DNA of 64,000 nucleotides, taken from assembly GCF_000317065.1 (NCBI RefSeq), contig NC_019701.1, positions 186,001 through 250,000 on the forward strand, written 5' to 3'. This DNA is from Pseudanabaena sp. PCC 7367. Lineage in GTDB: Bacteria > Cyanobacteriota > Cyanobacteriia > Pseudanabaenales > Pseudanabaenaceae. The position numbers and the translations under genes are program-made. Below the pieces are notes generated by a model. That model searched no databases and was not told the origin of the DNA. It saw only the letters and a list, made by a program, of their open reading frames with translations. Every line of letters begins with the position of its first letter. Within the stretch, counting starts at the first letter, position 1. Below are positions 27,386 to 36,015 of this stretch, one piece after another.

Positions 27386-27418
27386 CTTTTCTCTTTATGC
27401 AGAGGGGCGATCGCTTTT
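27379..27418 (+). terminator. Intrinsic terminator built from two HIP1 octamers
   Basis: GCGATCGC (27379-27386) pairs with GCGATCGC (27407-27414); inside, CTCT pairs with AGAG, and four T residues follow the stem. It lies 42 bases after the stop of paralogue 2 and before the convergent MscS gene. Confidence 0.65.
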
Positions 27419-27467
27419 AACTATTATTTATTCATGCCAATTCTTTAACGGCGACTGAGAAAGAACA

Positions 27468-29336
27468 TTAGTGGATCGCACTGGAACCATTACCAGAACT
27501 AATGCCGATCGGCTGGAGCACATCCCGATTCAGGATCGACATCAAATTCATACCAAACTTGATTCCAGCTTTCTCAAAGGCATTCTTAAGACGGCGACGA
27601 TATTCGCGTACTACTTTGCGATAGATCCCCGGCTTGGTTTCAAACCTTAAGCCCACGCTATAGCCAAGGGCATCGATATCTTCTACACCACGAATTTCTG
27701 ATTCAATGATTTTATCGCTCCAGAATGGATCGGCGCTCATTTCATCGGCCACCTGTTTAATCACCTGGTAGGCATAATCAACTTCGGTGGAGTGATCAAC
27801 ATAGATATAAAGTTTATAGCGTGCCCAATCCTTGGAGAGGTTATTCACCAGCCTAATATCGCTGTTGGGCAGGGTGATCAAGTTTCCCTGGCGATTGCGC
27901 AGCGAAGTAGTCCGCAAGTTCATTTTCTCAACCCGGCCAAAGGTTTCATTGAGAATTACAAAATCACCGATCGCATATTGGTCTTCTACCAGAATCAATG
28001 CACCGCTAATTAAATCCCGCACCAGGGTTTGCGCCCCCAAAGAAACCGCCAAACCTAGAATCCCTGCCCCAGCCAGAATTGGCGCAACTGGAATCCGCAG
28101 GCAATAGAGCACAAACAGGATGGTAAACAACCATAAAAGAGTATTAATGCCCGCCTTGACGATCGGCCCAAAGCTATTGATGCGCAGGTTCCAGCGTTGC
28201 ATCATATCTTCGTTAATCGATTCGCGTTTAGCCCATTTATCCAGGGAGCGATCGATCCAAATTGAACTATAGCTGGCGGCTGGACGCACCATTAAGATTA
28301 CGATCACCATCAATGGCTGCGAAAGAATAAAGAATTGCAGCCAGCGGCTATAGGGGAATAATCCCACAATCCAGGCAATCCCACCAAACCAGATCACAAC
28401 ATGGGCAATTTGCAGGATTATACGTCGGAAGTTATAGCGATTTACCTGGCGAGTGCATTGCACCTCATGGCCAATAATCTGCTCCATCACATACTGACGC
28501 TCGTCGGTGATATCTTCTTCCTCGGCCAAATTCTTCTGGTGGGTGTCCGCCAGTTCTTTCGCTTTTTGTTGGTTTACAGCTTTGGATTGCCCCCATTGAT
28601 GATTGAGTCGTTTTTGAATAAAAAACAAGATCGTACTAGCGCCAATCATCCCCATAATTGCCAGGACACTGTAAAGGGCATGACGCTGCAAATAAGCTGG
28701 CTGGCGCTCGAGCATGGCACGGATCAAAGCATCGTGGAGAATATGCACAATGTGATCGCCCGATTCCGCCAGGGTCAGGCCACAGACGGTGGCATCAATT
28801 TGGGTCAGGGTCAGTAATTTAAATGGTTCGGCTAGATCTAAACCGCTGACTAAAAAGATTTCGGCATTATCATTGGCAGTAAGCTCATAAATAATTTCCA
28901 GATTGTTAATATCTATGCCCCGATCGATCGCCAGTTTCAACCTTTCTTCGATCACCCCGATTTTGGTATCTACTGGCCTGGGAATCCCAGGAACATTTGT
29001 CCCAGCCGATTCTGCTCCCACCGAAAACAGGTTATGTCCATCCAACATAATTGGCGCGTAGACAATATTACCGATCTGGCCGGCGGTGTTGACCACTGGG
29101 CGATCATTGACAAAAAGTTGATTACCCGGAAATGGCAGTTGGGCAGATAGGGGCAAGGGATTAACGGCGGCGATCGCCATACAAACCAGGCAGCCGATCA
29201 AAGCCGAGCGCAAAAACCTCAGCAACCGATTGACTCGATTGAATTGTCTGGTTGGTGACCAGGTAAGTAGTCGTCGCTTTAGCGCCGGAGCCAGAAATTG
29301 AGTAAGATAATGCTGCAAGAGAGATAGAATCTGCAT
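27468..29336 (-). CDS. Mechanosensitive ion channel of the MscS family
   Basis: A 622-residue membrane protein. The basic N-terminus is followed by a hydrophobic helix (LIGCLVCMAIAAVNPLPLSA), consistent with a signal peptide or anchor, and a periplasmic domain (about residues 65-215). Four to five further helices lie between about 215 and 430, and the MscS core includes GLAVSLGAQTLVRDLISG and the beta domain with LRNRQGNLITLPNSDI. The C-terminal alpha-beta domain ends near 600. Such channels open on membrane tension and release solutes after osmotic downshock. It is convergent with the RTX paralogue 2 and divergent from ridA. The long extra N-terminal domain places it among the larger MscS homologues. 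Confidence 0.9.
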   Translation of the reverse strand: MQILSLLQHYLTQFLAPALKRRLLTWSPTRQFNRVNRLLRFLRSALIGCLVCMAIAAVNPLPLSAQLPFPGNQLFVNDRPVVNTAGQIGNIVYAPIMLDGHNLFSVGAESAGTNVPGIPRPVDTKIGVIEERLKLAIDRGIDINNLEIIYELTANDNAEIFLVSGLDLAEPFKLLTLTQIDATVCGLTLAESGDHIVHILHDALIRAMLERQPAYLQRHALYSVLAIMGMIGASTILFFIQKRLNHQWGQSKAVNQQKAKELADTHQKNLAEEEDITDERQYVMEQIIGHEVQCTRQVNRYNFRRIILQIAHVVIWFGGIAWIVGLFPYSRWLQFFILSQPLMVIVILMVRPAASYSSIWIDRSLDKWAKRESINEDMMQRWNLRINSFGPIVKAGINTLLWLFTILFVLYCLRIPVAPILAGAGILGLAVSLGAQTLVRDLISGALILVEDQYAIGDFVILNETFGRVEKMNLRTTSLRNRQGNLITLPNSDIRLVNNLSKDWARYKLYIYVDHSTEVDYAYQVIKQVADEMSADPFWSDKIIESEIRGVEDIDALGYSVGLRFETKPGIYRKVVREYRRRLKNAFEKAGIKFGMNLMSILNRDVLQPIGISSGNGSSAIH

Positions 29337-29438
29337 CGGACTAGCCTTAATTCAATGATGAAATGTTCAACATTTGTGCCCATAGTGCTGCCTTGATTTT
29401 GCCAGATCTGGATTAAATTAGATTAAAAAACAGTGAAG

Positions 29439-29834
29439 ATGAGTAAAGAAATCATTTATACCGTCAAAGCTCCTAAACCAGTTGGCCCCTATAGCCAGGC
29501 GATCGCCGCGCCCACCAATGGCAAGATGGTGTTTTTGTCGGGGCAAATTGCGATCGACCCTACCACTGGCCAGGTATTAAGCGATGCTGATGTGCAAACC
29601 CAGACCAAGCAGGTGTTTGAGAACCTGAAGGCGGTTCTGGCTGAGGCTAATGCGGGTTGGGCAGATGTGGTGAAAACTACGGTTTTTCTGGCTGATATGA
29701 ATGATTTTGCGGCCATGAATCAGGTTTATGCTGAATATTTTGATACCTATGCCCCGTCGCGGGCTTGCGTGGAGGTGGCCAGATTGCCAAAGGATGTGTT
29801 GGTGGAGATCGATTGTATTGCGATCGTGGCCTAG
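29439..29834 (+). CDS. ridA: RidA family reactive-intermediate deaminase
   Basis: A 131-residue YjgF/YER057c/UK114 protein. It hydrolyses reactive 2-aminoacrylate and related enamines or imines released by PLP enzymes, giving ammonia and a keto acid in the cytosol. The signatures are GPYSQAIAA near the start, [14 protein letters not shown], and the C-terminal [22 protein letters not shown] with the substrate-binding Arg. The ATG at 29439 is preferred to the GTG two codons upstream because the MSKEIIYT start is typical. It is monocistronic or leads a loose plus-strand group of small genes. Confidence 0.93.
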   Translation: MSKEIIYTVKAPKPVGPYSQAIAAPTNGKMVFLSGQIAIDPTTGQVLSDADVQTQTKQVFENLKAVLAEANAGWADVVKTTVFLADMNDFAAMNQVYAEYFDTYAPSRACVEVARLPKDVLVEIDCIAIVA

Positions 29835-29964
29835 TCGCTTTGGGCATAGCGGGTGGAGATTATGCATAGCCAAAGCATAGTTAAGTTAGCTAACTTATTT
29901 ATTAGCAGACTCAAGCATCCTGGATTTGCTAGGTTAGACTAGAAATCGGAATTGGCATAGGTTG

Positions 29965-30156
29965 ATGAAGTCAAAAGCAACAGTTAAGTTCTTAGCCTGT
30001 CTGGCGATCGCCGCATTGACAATTGCTGGTACTTCTAGCTTGCAGCTCAATCCCTGGCTAGAAACCTATTTAAATATCTTGTTACTAGAAGGCACTGTGG
30101 CCGGGGTCTATTTCCTAATGCCCTGGCTGTCGAGCCGATTCCAAGATCTGGATTAA
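29965..30156 (+). CDS. Small hypothetical membrane protein
   Basis: A 63-residue frame from ATG 29965. Two hydrophobic segments (FLACLAIAALTIAGTSSL and YLNILLLEGTVAGVYFLMPWL) suggest two membrane helices, with a polar C-terminal tail. The family is not recognised. It lies on the plus strand between ridA and the TM2-SHOCT gene. Composition and frame look genuine, but with no known homologue the call is tentative. Confidence 0.45.
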   Translation: MKSKATVKFLACLAIAALTIAGTSSLQLNPWLETYLNILLLEGTVAGVYFLMPWLSSRFQDLD

Positions 30157-30344
30157 TAACTTAGTAGATTGGGTAGAGTGGATTAGTGGGTAGATTAGGT
30201 AAACTAAGCCGATCGATTAATTGGAGTCATTGGCATTAGTTTATTCATCTTATGTAGTTTTATCTGGTTTGATCGAGCTAGTAGATAGATTGATTAAGTA
30301 ATTAGAGTCTTGGCAGAAAGCAATTTAAGTAACTCCCATAAGCC

Positions 30345-30686
30345 ATGAAGAATAGAGGCATCACCGTTCTGCTTTGCTTTTTCCTGGGTGCGTTTGGCGT
30401 ACATAGGCTATATCTAGGCCAAGTTACAGCAGGGCTACTGTATTTTTTGTTTTTCTGGACTGGCATTCCTTTCTTGCTTGCCATCCTGGATTTCTTTATA
30501 TTTTTATTCATGAGTGATGCCGATTTCGATCGCCGCTTTAATGGCACTACTGGTCTGATCAATAAAATTCATTCCGCCGCCGATACTACCAGTGCCCTAG
30601 CTGAACTTAAAAATCTCTATGATATGGGTGCGCTCACTGCCGAAGAATATGAACAAAAGCGCCGCAAATTGCTCGATCGACTCTAG
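30345..30686 (+). CDS. TM2 domain and SHOCT protein
   Basis: A 113-residue protein. Residues 5-60 form a TM2 domain: two membrane helices around the motif GAFGVHRLYLGQVTAGLL, followed by the acidic SDADFDRRFNG element. Residues 82-113 form a SHOCT domain (ALAELKNLYDMGALTAEEYEQKRRKLLDRL). The same TM2-then-SHOCT order is fused to the C-terminus of a kinase 2 kb downstream (AALADLKDLYDRGIITAEEYEEKRQKFL). TM2 proteins are small membrane proteins of uncertain role; SHOCT is thought to mediate oligomerisation. A functional link with that kinase is inference from shared architecture. Confidence 0.8.
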   Translation: MKNRGITVLLCFFLGAFGVHRLYLGQVTAGLLYFLFFWTGIPFLLAILDFFIFLFMSDADFDRRFNGTTGLINKIHSAADTTSALAELKNLYDMGALTAEEYEQKRRKLLDRL

Positions 30687-31201
30687 GCCAAACTTTAGGG
30701 CAATGCCAGCTTGAATCTTAAGTTCTAAGTTCTAGGTTGCCTAAATAGCCTGAATCTTATGAGTATTGATTAACCCATGATCAACAATTCACCCGATCGA
30801 TTCTAAACAACGAGCAGGGCTTGACATAGGCTAATAATACGAATCGGTAGAAGGCTTAAGTCTCAATTGGCACAAGCTCAGCCCAATTCTTACCGTTCAA
30901 TTTTTACAGCGCTTGAATCGCTATCAGCCTTTTTAATTTGGCTGTAAATTGATTCTCAATGATCTCAATGACTTTAAATGATCGCAATTTTATAGTCATT
31001 TGTGGTTTAAGTCTGTGATTACCACGATCGACCTGGCTAGCTAATACTTTTTAAACTTGCTAAACAAATTGGGCATCCTAAAAAAAACATTCTAAGAAAC
31101 ATATTGACCTGGCTTTGCAGTCATAGAATTAATAGAGTCAAGCTTTATTTATTTAATTTATTGCTATTGATTTTTGCTTTTTGGCGAGTTGGTGAAAAAT
31201 A
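30687..31201. other. Intergenic region between the TM2-SHOCT and HhH genes
   Basis: About 515 AT-rich bases with no supported gene. It contains one short 8-nt duplication (AAGTTCTA near 30720) and A-rich runs near 31079-31087. No RNA gene was recognised. Confidence 0.45.
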
Positions 31202-31915
31202 TTGCCCGAACAAAACTCCCCCGATTGGTTTAAGCGCACCCCCAATTGGGTCTGGTATGCGATGATCCCGGTCTTTGGTGGCCTGGCACTCGTTTATGCT
31301 GGCCTCAAAGTTCGCACCAAAGAATGGATTGGCATGGGGCTGGCATTTGTGGCTGTGGCGATCGCCGCCAATAGTTTTGGCTGGGTTGCGATTGCTGGCC
31401 TGGGGTGGATTGGTCAATTTGTCGCCGCCTATTCACTCAAGCAAAATTTCTTGATCAAAACCTACCCCAAAGATTTGCCGATCCCCCAGGAAGTAAAACT
31501 AGCTCAAATGATTACCGCTGGCCGCGATTCGGTCGAAATTAATAATTGCACCAAACATGAGTTGGTATATAACCTGGGTTTACCGATCGTCTATGCCAAT
31601 GACATTATCACCATGCGTAACGAGGGTTATGTATTTACCCACGCGGAAGAGTTGACCGAGTTGATCGGCGTGCCCGAATTAACCGTGCAAAGGATCGCAC
31701 CAATGCTCACCTTTAGTTACTTTAGCCGTGATGCAACTACTTCTTGGAAACGCATGAATGCCTTTTCGGCTCAGGAGTTAGCCGCTCAGGGGTTGAATGA
31801 AAAGGTGGCACTGGCAATTGTGGCAGAACGACAGCGCAATGGCGAATTCAGGTCACTGGTGGATGTCAAACGTCGCACTGGCATCCCGATCCAGGAATAT
31901 AAATCTTTGATCTAG
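31202..31915 (+). CDS. Membrane protein with helix-hairpin-helix domains
   Basis: A 237-residue protein starting at TTG. Residues 1-85 contain two or three hydrophobic helices (WVWYAMIPVFGGLALVYAGL, IGMGLAFVAVAIAANSFGWV, AIAGLGWIGQFVAAYSL). The C-terminal 125 residues contain two helix-hairpin-helix modules (VEINNCTKHELVYNLGLP to LIGVPELTVQRIAP, and FSAQELAAQGLNEKVALAIV to GIPIQEYKSLI), the ComEA-type fold that often binds DNA. A membrane anchor plus HhH suggests DNA binding or uptake, or simply a structural domain; which is unknown. No in-frame ATG precedes the conserved region, so TTG is accepted. Confidence 0.7.
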   Translation: MPEQNSPDWFKRTPNWVWYAMIPVFGGLALVYAGLKVRTKEWIGMGLAFVAVAIAANSFGWVAIAGLGWIGQFVAAYSLKQNFLIKTYPKDLPIPQEVKLAQMITAGRDSVEINNCTKHELVYNLGLPIVYANDIITMRNEGYVFTHAEELTELIGVPELTVQRIAPMLTFSYFSRDATTSWKRMNAFSAQELAAQGLNEKVALAIVAERQRNGEFRSLVDVKRRTGIPIQEYKSLI

Positions 31916-32046
31916 TTTTGGTCTAGTTTTGATCTGAGCGATCGCTAATTACGGCAACCGCTACTACTAGTTGATTGGCTAATCGATCTAACTTAGCTAC
32001 TATAAAGATTAAACTGACCGTCGATCGAAATCTAGTCGTTAATTAG

Positions 32047-32349
32047 TTGGGTGATAAAGGAGTGCCAAGATCTACAAAACGCCGATCCGCCAGCAAAGTG
32101 AAGTCAAATAATAAAAATAATCAGGCTCAGCCAGATAGTTTTGATTTCAAATTTGATTTCAAGAAAACCTTTAAAAATATTCGCCCCTGGCTCTATATTG
32201 CGCTGGGGTCGATCGCCTTCACGCTCACTTCTACTGCTGATTTGCCACCTTTGATCAGGAATTATATGCTAATTGGCGAAGCACAGTTGGGTTTGATTTT
32301 TTTATACTTTTTTATTCGCAATGCGCGGCGGCGCGATCGGGATCAGTAA
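32047..32349 (+). CDS. Small basic membrane protein
   Basis: About 100 residues if TTG at 32047 is used; a GTG at 32062 is an alternative. The first 40 residues are strongly basic and polar (STKRRSASKVKSNNKNNQ), followed by two hydrophobic segments (WLYIALGSIAFTLTSTA and LIGEAQLGLIFLYFFI) and a basic end (RNARRRDRDQ). The function is unknown. It lies between the HhH membrane protein and the TM2-SHOCT kinase on the same strand. Confidence 0.5.
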   Translation: MGDKGVPRSTKRRSASKVKSNNKNNQAQPDSFDFKFDFKKTFKNIRPWLYIALGSIAFTLTSTADLPPLIRNYMLIGEAQLGLIFLYFFIRNARRRDRDQ

Positions 32350-32676
32350 TTTTTATGGTGCTGCCAAAGTGGCATAGTAAGCCTATGGTGCTGTTGGCGC
32401 GATCGTAGCCCTGTAAGTAGTCCTGTAAATCATCAATCCGGCGTTGGGAAAACTACCCAAACACTTGCCAATTAAACGTTTTGGGTAACGATTCTAGCTG
32501 ATTTGAACAGCAAAATCGATCATACTCATACTTGATAGATCTAACAAGGCAATGAATCTGATTACCAATTTCGATCGTCTATAGCCTCAGCTATTGCGAC
32601 ATACCTGACTTGCAAATTATTACTACCAGCAGGCTAGAGCTTAACTAACCCTCACAGCCCTGGTTGATCCACTCCT
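32350..32676. other. Intergenic region upstream of the TM2-SHOCT kinase
   Basis: About 330 bases; no gene or clear regulatory element found apart from HIP1-core sites near 32400 and 32572. Confidence 0.45.
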
Positions 32677-34200
32677 ATGCGATATTGTTTAAATCCTCGC
32701 TGCGTCGATCCGCGCAACCCTGATGATGCCATTTTTTGTCAAAATTGTGGCACCAAAATCCCCTTAGCCGATTGTTATTATGCGTTTCAACCACTGGGGC
32801 AAGGCCAGGCCACCCGCACTTTCTTGGCGATCGATGAATGCAAACCGTCTAAGCCCAAATGCATCATTAAACAATTTTCGTCGCAGCCCCAAGCTGGGAT
32901 CAACTTCCAAGAAGCCACTGAACTATTTCGGCGCGAAGCCACCCGCTTAGATGAACTGGGCGATCATGAGCAAATCCCCCGCTTGCTAGCTCACTTCGAG
33001 GAAAAAGAGCGGCTCTGTCTGGTGCAGGAATATATTGAAGGACAAAATTTAGCCCAGGTAGCAGCAGCGTACGGCGCTTTTGGGGAAACCGAAATCAAGG
33101 ACTTACTCACACAAATCCTGCCAGTATTGCGCTATATTCACAATCGCCGCATCATTCATCGTGATATCAAGCCCGCAAACATTATTCGCCGTGCCCAAGG
33201 CACTCAACTGGTGCTGGTTGATTTTGGTGCAGCCAAGCTCACCGTTAGTCCGATCAGTGGCGTGGCCAAAAAATCCGGCACCGTGATCGGCAGTGCCCGG
33301 TACGCTGCGCCAGAGCAAACAATGGGCAAGGCCACCTACGCCAGTGATATTTATAGTTTGGGTTTGACCTGCTTGAATTTATTGACGCTGGTTGATCCGT
33401 TTGATTTATATTCTGATCTTGAATATAAGTGGGTATGGCGCGATTATTTACCCAATAACAATCTAATTAGCGATAATTTGGGCAAAATCCTCGATCGGAT
33501 GGTGGCCACGGAGCTAAATCAGCGTTATCAATCGGTGGCAGAGATACTGAAAGATATCGATCGCCCCGATGAAACTAACAACCAGGAAACAGATTATTTA
33601 TTTTTATTCAATGAAGTAATCAGCCGCAACCTGCATCCCAAATCTAGCTCTGCTGCGAGTGCCAGTGAGCATAAGCAAAGTCAATCAGGTGGCTCAAATA
33701 ATCAGTCGACCGTTCAGATTCCCCATATTCCTGATGTTTCCTCGGCTTCCACCTGGAGCGGGCAAAAGAAAAGCCGCGCGATCGCAATCATGCTTTGTTT
33801 CATTGGTGGCTGGGCGGGCTTGCAGAAGTTTTATTTGGGGCAAACTGGCTGGGGTGCTGGTTACTGTATCCTTACGGTGCTTTCTGGCGGGTTTATTCCC
33901 AGCATTCTGTCGATCGCGGAGGGGATTTATTTAATCAATATCTCCGATGCGGATTTTGCCCGGATCTATGGCGTTGAACTGATTGAACCCAGCAACCGTC
34001 GTCCTCGCTATCCAATCTCTGGTAGCAATGGCAGGTCAGGAACCAAAACAGCTAGACATAATCTGGGCTCGGAGCCGCAAAATCTATCAAAGCGGGACAT
34101 TCTAGCGGCCTTGGCTGATTTAAAAGACCTCTACGATCGCGGCATCATCACCGCAGAAGAATACGAAGAAAAGCGACAGAAGTTTTTGCGATCGTTATAA
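32677..34200 (+). CDS. Ser/Thr protein kinase with zinc ribbon, TM2 and SHOCT domains
   Basis: A 507-residue protein. An N-terminal four-cysteine ribbon (Cys4, Cys9, Cys21, Cys24) precedes a Hanks-type kinase domain (about 35-300) with the ATP lysine Lys65, the catalytic loop HRDIKPAN (161-168) and DFG (182-184), all intact, so it should be active. A Ser/Gln-rich linker leads to a TM2 domain (about 365-435) that anchors it in the membrane and then a SHOCT segment (about 475-507). This ribbon-kinase layout is common in cyanobacteria; the TM2-SHOCT tail is the distinctive part and recurs as a separate gene 2 kb upstream. The stop codon lies within a 15-nt tandem duplication. Confidence 0.9.
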   Translation: MRYCLNPRCVDPRNPDDAIFCQNCGTKIPLADCYYAFQPLGQGQATRTFLAIDECKPSKPKCIIKQFSSQPQAGINFQEATELFRREATRLDELGDHEQIPRLLAHFEEKERLCLVQEYIEGQNLAQVAAAYGAFGETEIKDLLTQILPVLRYIHNRRIIHRDIKPANIIRRAQGTQLVLVDFGAAKLTVSPISGVAKKSGTVIGSARYAAPEQTMGKATYASDIYSLGLTCLNLLTLVDPFDLYSDLEYKWVWRDYLPNNNLISDNLGKILDRMVATELNQRYQSVAEILKDIDRPDETNNQETDYLFLFNEVISRNLHPKSSSAASASEHKQSQSGGSNNQSTVQIPHIPDVSSASTWSGQKKSRAIAIMLCFIGGWAGLQKFYLGQTGWGAGYCILTVLSGGFIPSILSIAEGIYLINISDADFARIYGVELIEPSNRRPRYPISGSNGRSGTKTARHNLGSEPQNLSKRDILAALADLKDLYDRGIITAEEYEEKRQKFLRSL

Positions 34201-34220
34201 TTCAAATCGTTATAATTTAA
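34191..34220. repeat. 15-nt tandem duplication across a stop codon
   Basis: ATCGTTATAATTCAA (34191-34205) is followed directly by ATCGTTATAATTTAA (34206-34220), one mismatch apart. The first copy contains the kinase stop codon. Confidence 0.8.
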
Positions 34221-34906
34221 ATTAAGCAAGCTTGGTTCACAAACTCGAAACGACCTTCTTGCTCATTTGCTCTAAAAATACTGTGCAATCAAGTTAATCA
34301 GGCTTGCACATTGGTAAGCACATTGGCGGAATAGCTTGAATATTTAGCCTAGCGATCGGTCAAGCGCATACATATTTTGATATTTTCAATATCCATAATC
34401 AATATCCATAATGCTGATATTTCCATTTCTGGATTACTTAAACCGGATTACTTAAGAATGAATATTTCACCCATTGATGCAAAAATTCGATCAATTGCCG
34501 GAGTATCTAACTAGCAGGTTAAGCGATCGCTCAATTGTAAGACAATGTAAAGATTGTAAAGACATCTAAACAACTAGAAGAAAACATTAAAGCAGGCTCA
34601 ATATCCCTAAACTAATCTTAATATATAGGCTGAGTAATTACTCTCCTTTAGGAAATTTGGGCAGCTCAGTCGGATTTAGATTTCTACTCTAGACTTAACA
34701 ACTGACTAGATTTAATTAATTGCAGAAATTAATTGCAAATAAATTGATTGTTTTGGCTAGTCTGCTCAGTATTTGCGATCGTGATGATTCAATGATTAAA
34801 ACAAGATGATTGAAATTGGCTCCGTTGGTCTTTTGTCTGGACTAGTAGCCAACCTGGACTAATAGCCAACCAATTGTTGATCGGTAATTCGGTAATAGGG
34901 TATTAA
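34201..34906. other. Long intergenic region upstream of ctaA
   Basis: About 700 AT-rich bases without a gene. It carries a CAATATCCATAAT pair near 34388-34414 and an imperfect 17-nt pair (CTGGACTARTAGCCAAC) near 34837-34871, just upstream of ctaA. No structured RNA was recognised. Confidence 0.5.
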
Positions 34907-35899
34907 ATGGCAGAATCTTCGTTCCCTTCTTATGGCTCGGTTAGTTCGGCTAACTCGACTAACTCTTCATCAGAAAATAATTCCCAAGCTCGCACCCTAG
35001 AGCCAGTTGTGGTGGTGCGGCGATTTGTATTTTCTTTGGCGATCGCCACTTTGTTCTTGATGGCGCTGGGTAGTGCCACCAGGGTAATGAACGCTGGTTT
35101 ATCCTGCCCCGATTGGCCGCTTTGCTATGGCGAAGTGATTCCGGCGGCGCAGATGGATTTGCAAGTTTTCCTGGAATGGTTCCATCGTCTGGTGGCCTCT
35201 ACAATCGGCTTCCTTACAATTACACTGGTGGGTTTGACGCTGTGGTGGCGGCGATCGCTCCCTAAATGGTTACCCTGGGCGGCTGGCTGGGCATTTTTGC
35301 TGGTTGTCTTTCAAGGCATTTTGGGTGGCCTCACCGTAACGCAGCTATTGCGCTTTGATATTGTGACTGCCCACCTGGGCACTGGCCTGCTGTTCTTTTG
35401 TACCCTGTTGTCGATCGGCATGTCGCTATTGCCATATCAACCCTGCCAAACCTCTGGCAAGTTGACCTGGATTGGTGGAACGGCGGCTGGTTTGGTCTAT
35501 GGTCAGAGTATTCTGGGGGGTCTGGTGGCTTCGCGTTGGGCGGCTCATCAATGTCTGGCTGGAGCTGATTTATGCGCCGTCTTAAATAGTCACTTTGTGG
35601 GTGTTGTACCGGCGAGCCTGGCTACCCTGACTGTGGTGGTTTTGGCCTGGCGGACTCCAGCTTTGAATTCAATCTTACGCCGTTTGGCCTTTGGGGCAGG
35701 TGCCTTGCTTTGGATCCAGGTTTTGCTCGGTGTAGCCACCTATGCGTTGCGGCTTCAGGTTGAACCATTGACCGTGATGCACCAGGCGATCGGCGCAGCC
35801 TTGTTGGGCACATTGGTCAGTTTTACGGTATTGGCAATCCGCGATCGGAATTTTATGTCTAGCCCAGTAGCACCAATCGCATCAGTAGCAGCCGATTAA
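34907..35899 (+). CDS. ctaA: Haem A synthase (CtaA/Cox15)
   Basis: A 330-residue integral membrane protein with about eight helices. It oxidises the C8 methyl of haem O to the formyl group of haem A, the cofactor of aa3 oxidases. Family motifs are RVMNAGLSCPDWPLCYG, the haem-ligand EWFHRLVAS, VTAHLGTG, and the later LNSHFVGV and VMHQAIGAALLG, which supply the histidines of the two haem sites. The cysteine pair of the extracellular loop (CLAGADLC) is present. ctaB follows after about 115 bases in the same direction, and the oxidase subunit genes lie about 20 kb away on the other strand, whereas many cyanobacteria keep them adjacent. The stop region contains 10-nt tandem duplications. Confidence 0.93.
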   Translation: MAESSFPSYGSVSSANSTNSSSENNSQARTLEPVVVVRRFVFSLAIATLFLMALGSATRVMNAGLSCPDWPLCYGEVIPAAQMDLQVFLEWFHRLVASTIGFLTITLVGLTLWWRRSLPKWLPWAAGWAFLLVVFQGILGGLTVTQLLRFDIVTAHLGTGLLFFCTLLSIGMSLLPYQPCQTSGKLTWIGGTAAGLVYGQSILGGLVASRWAAHQCLAGADLCAVLNSHFVGVVPASLATLTVVVLAWRTPALNSILRRLAFGAGALLWIQVLLGVATYALRLQVEPLTVMHQAIGAALLGTLVSFTVLAIRDRNFMSSPVAPIASVAAD

Positions 35900-35913
35900 T
35901 ACTGATTAATACT
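35894..35913. repeat. 10-nt tandem duplication at the end of ctaA
   Basis: GATTAATACT occurs twice in tandem, followed by two degenerate copies to about 35938; the first copy includes the ctaA stop codon. Confidence 0.75.
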
Positions 35914-36015
35914 GATTACGATTAATACCGATTAATTGTTAATTAATTAGTAATTAGACAATAATTATTCAGCAAACACCAGACTCCCTTCCAAGTATTT
36001 ATTAGGAGCTTTTTG

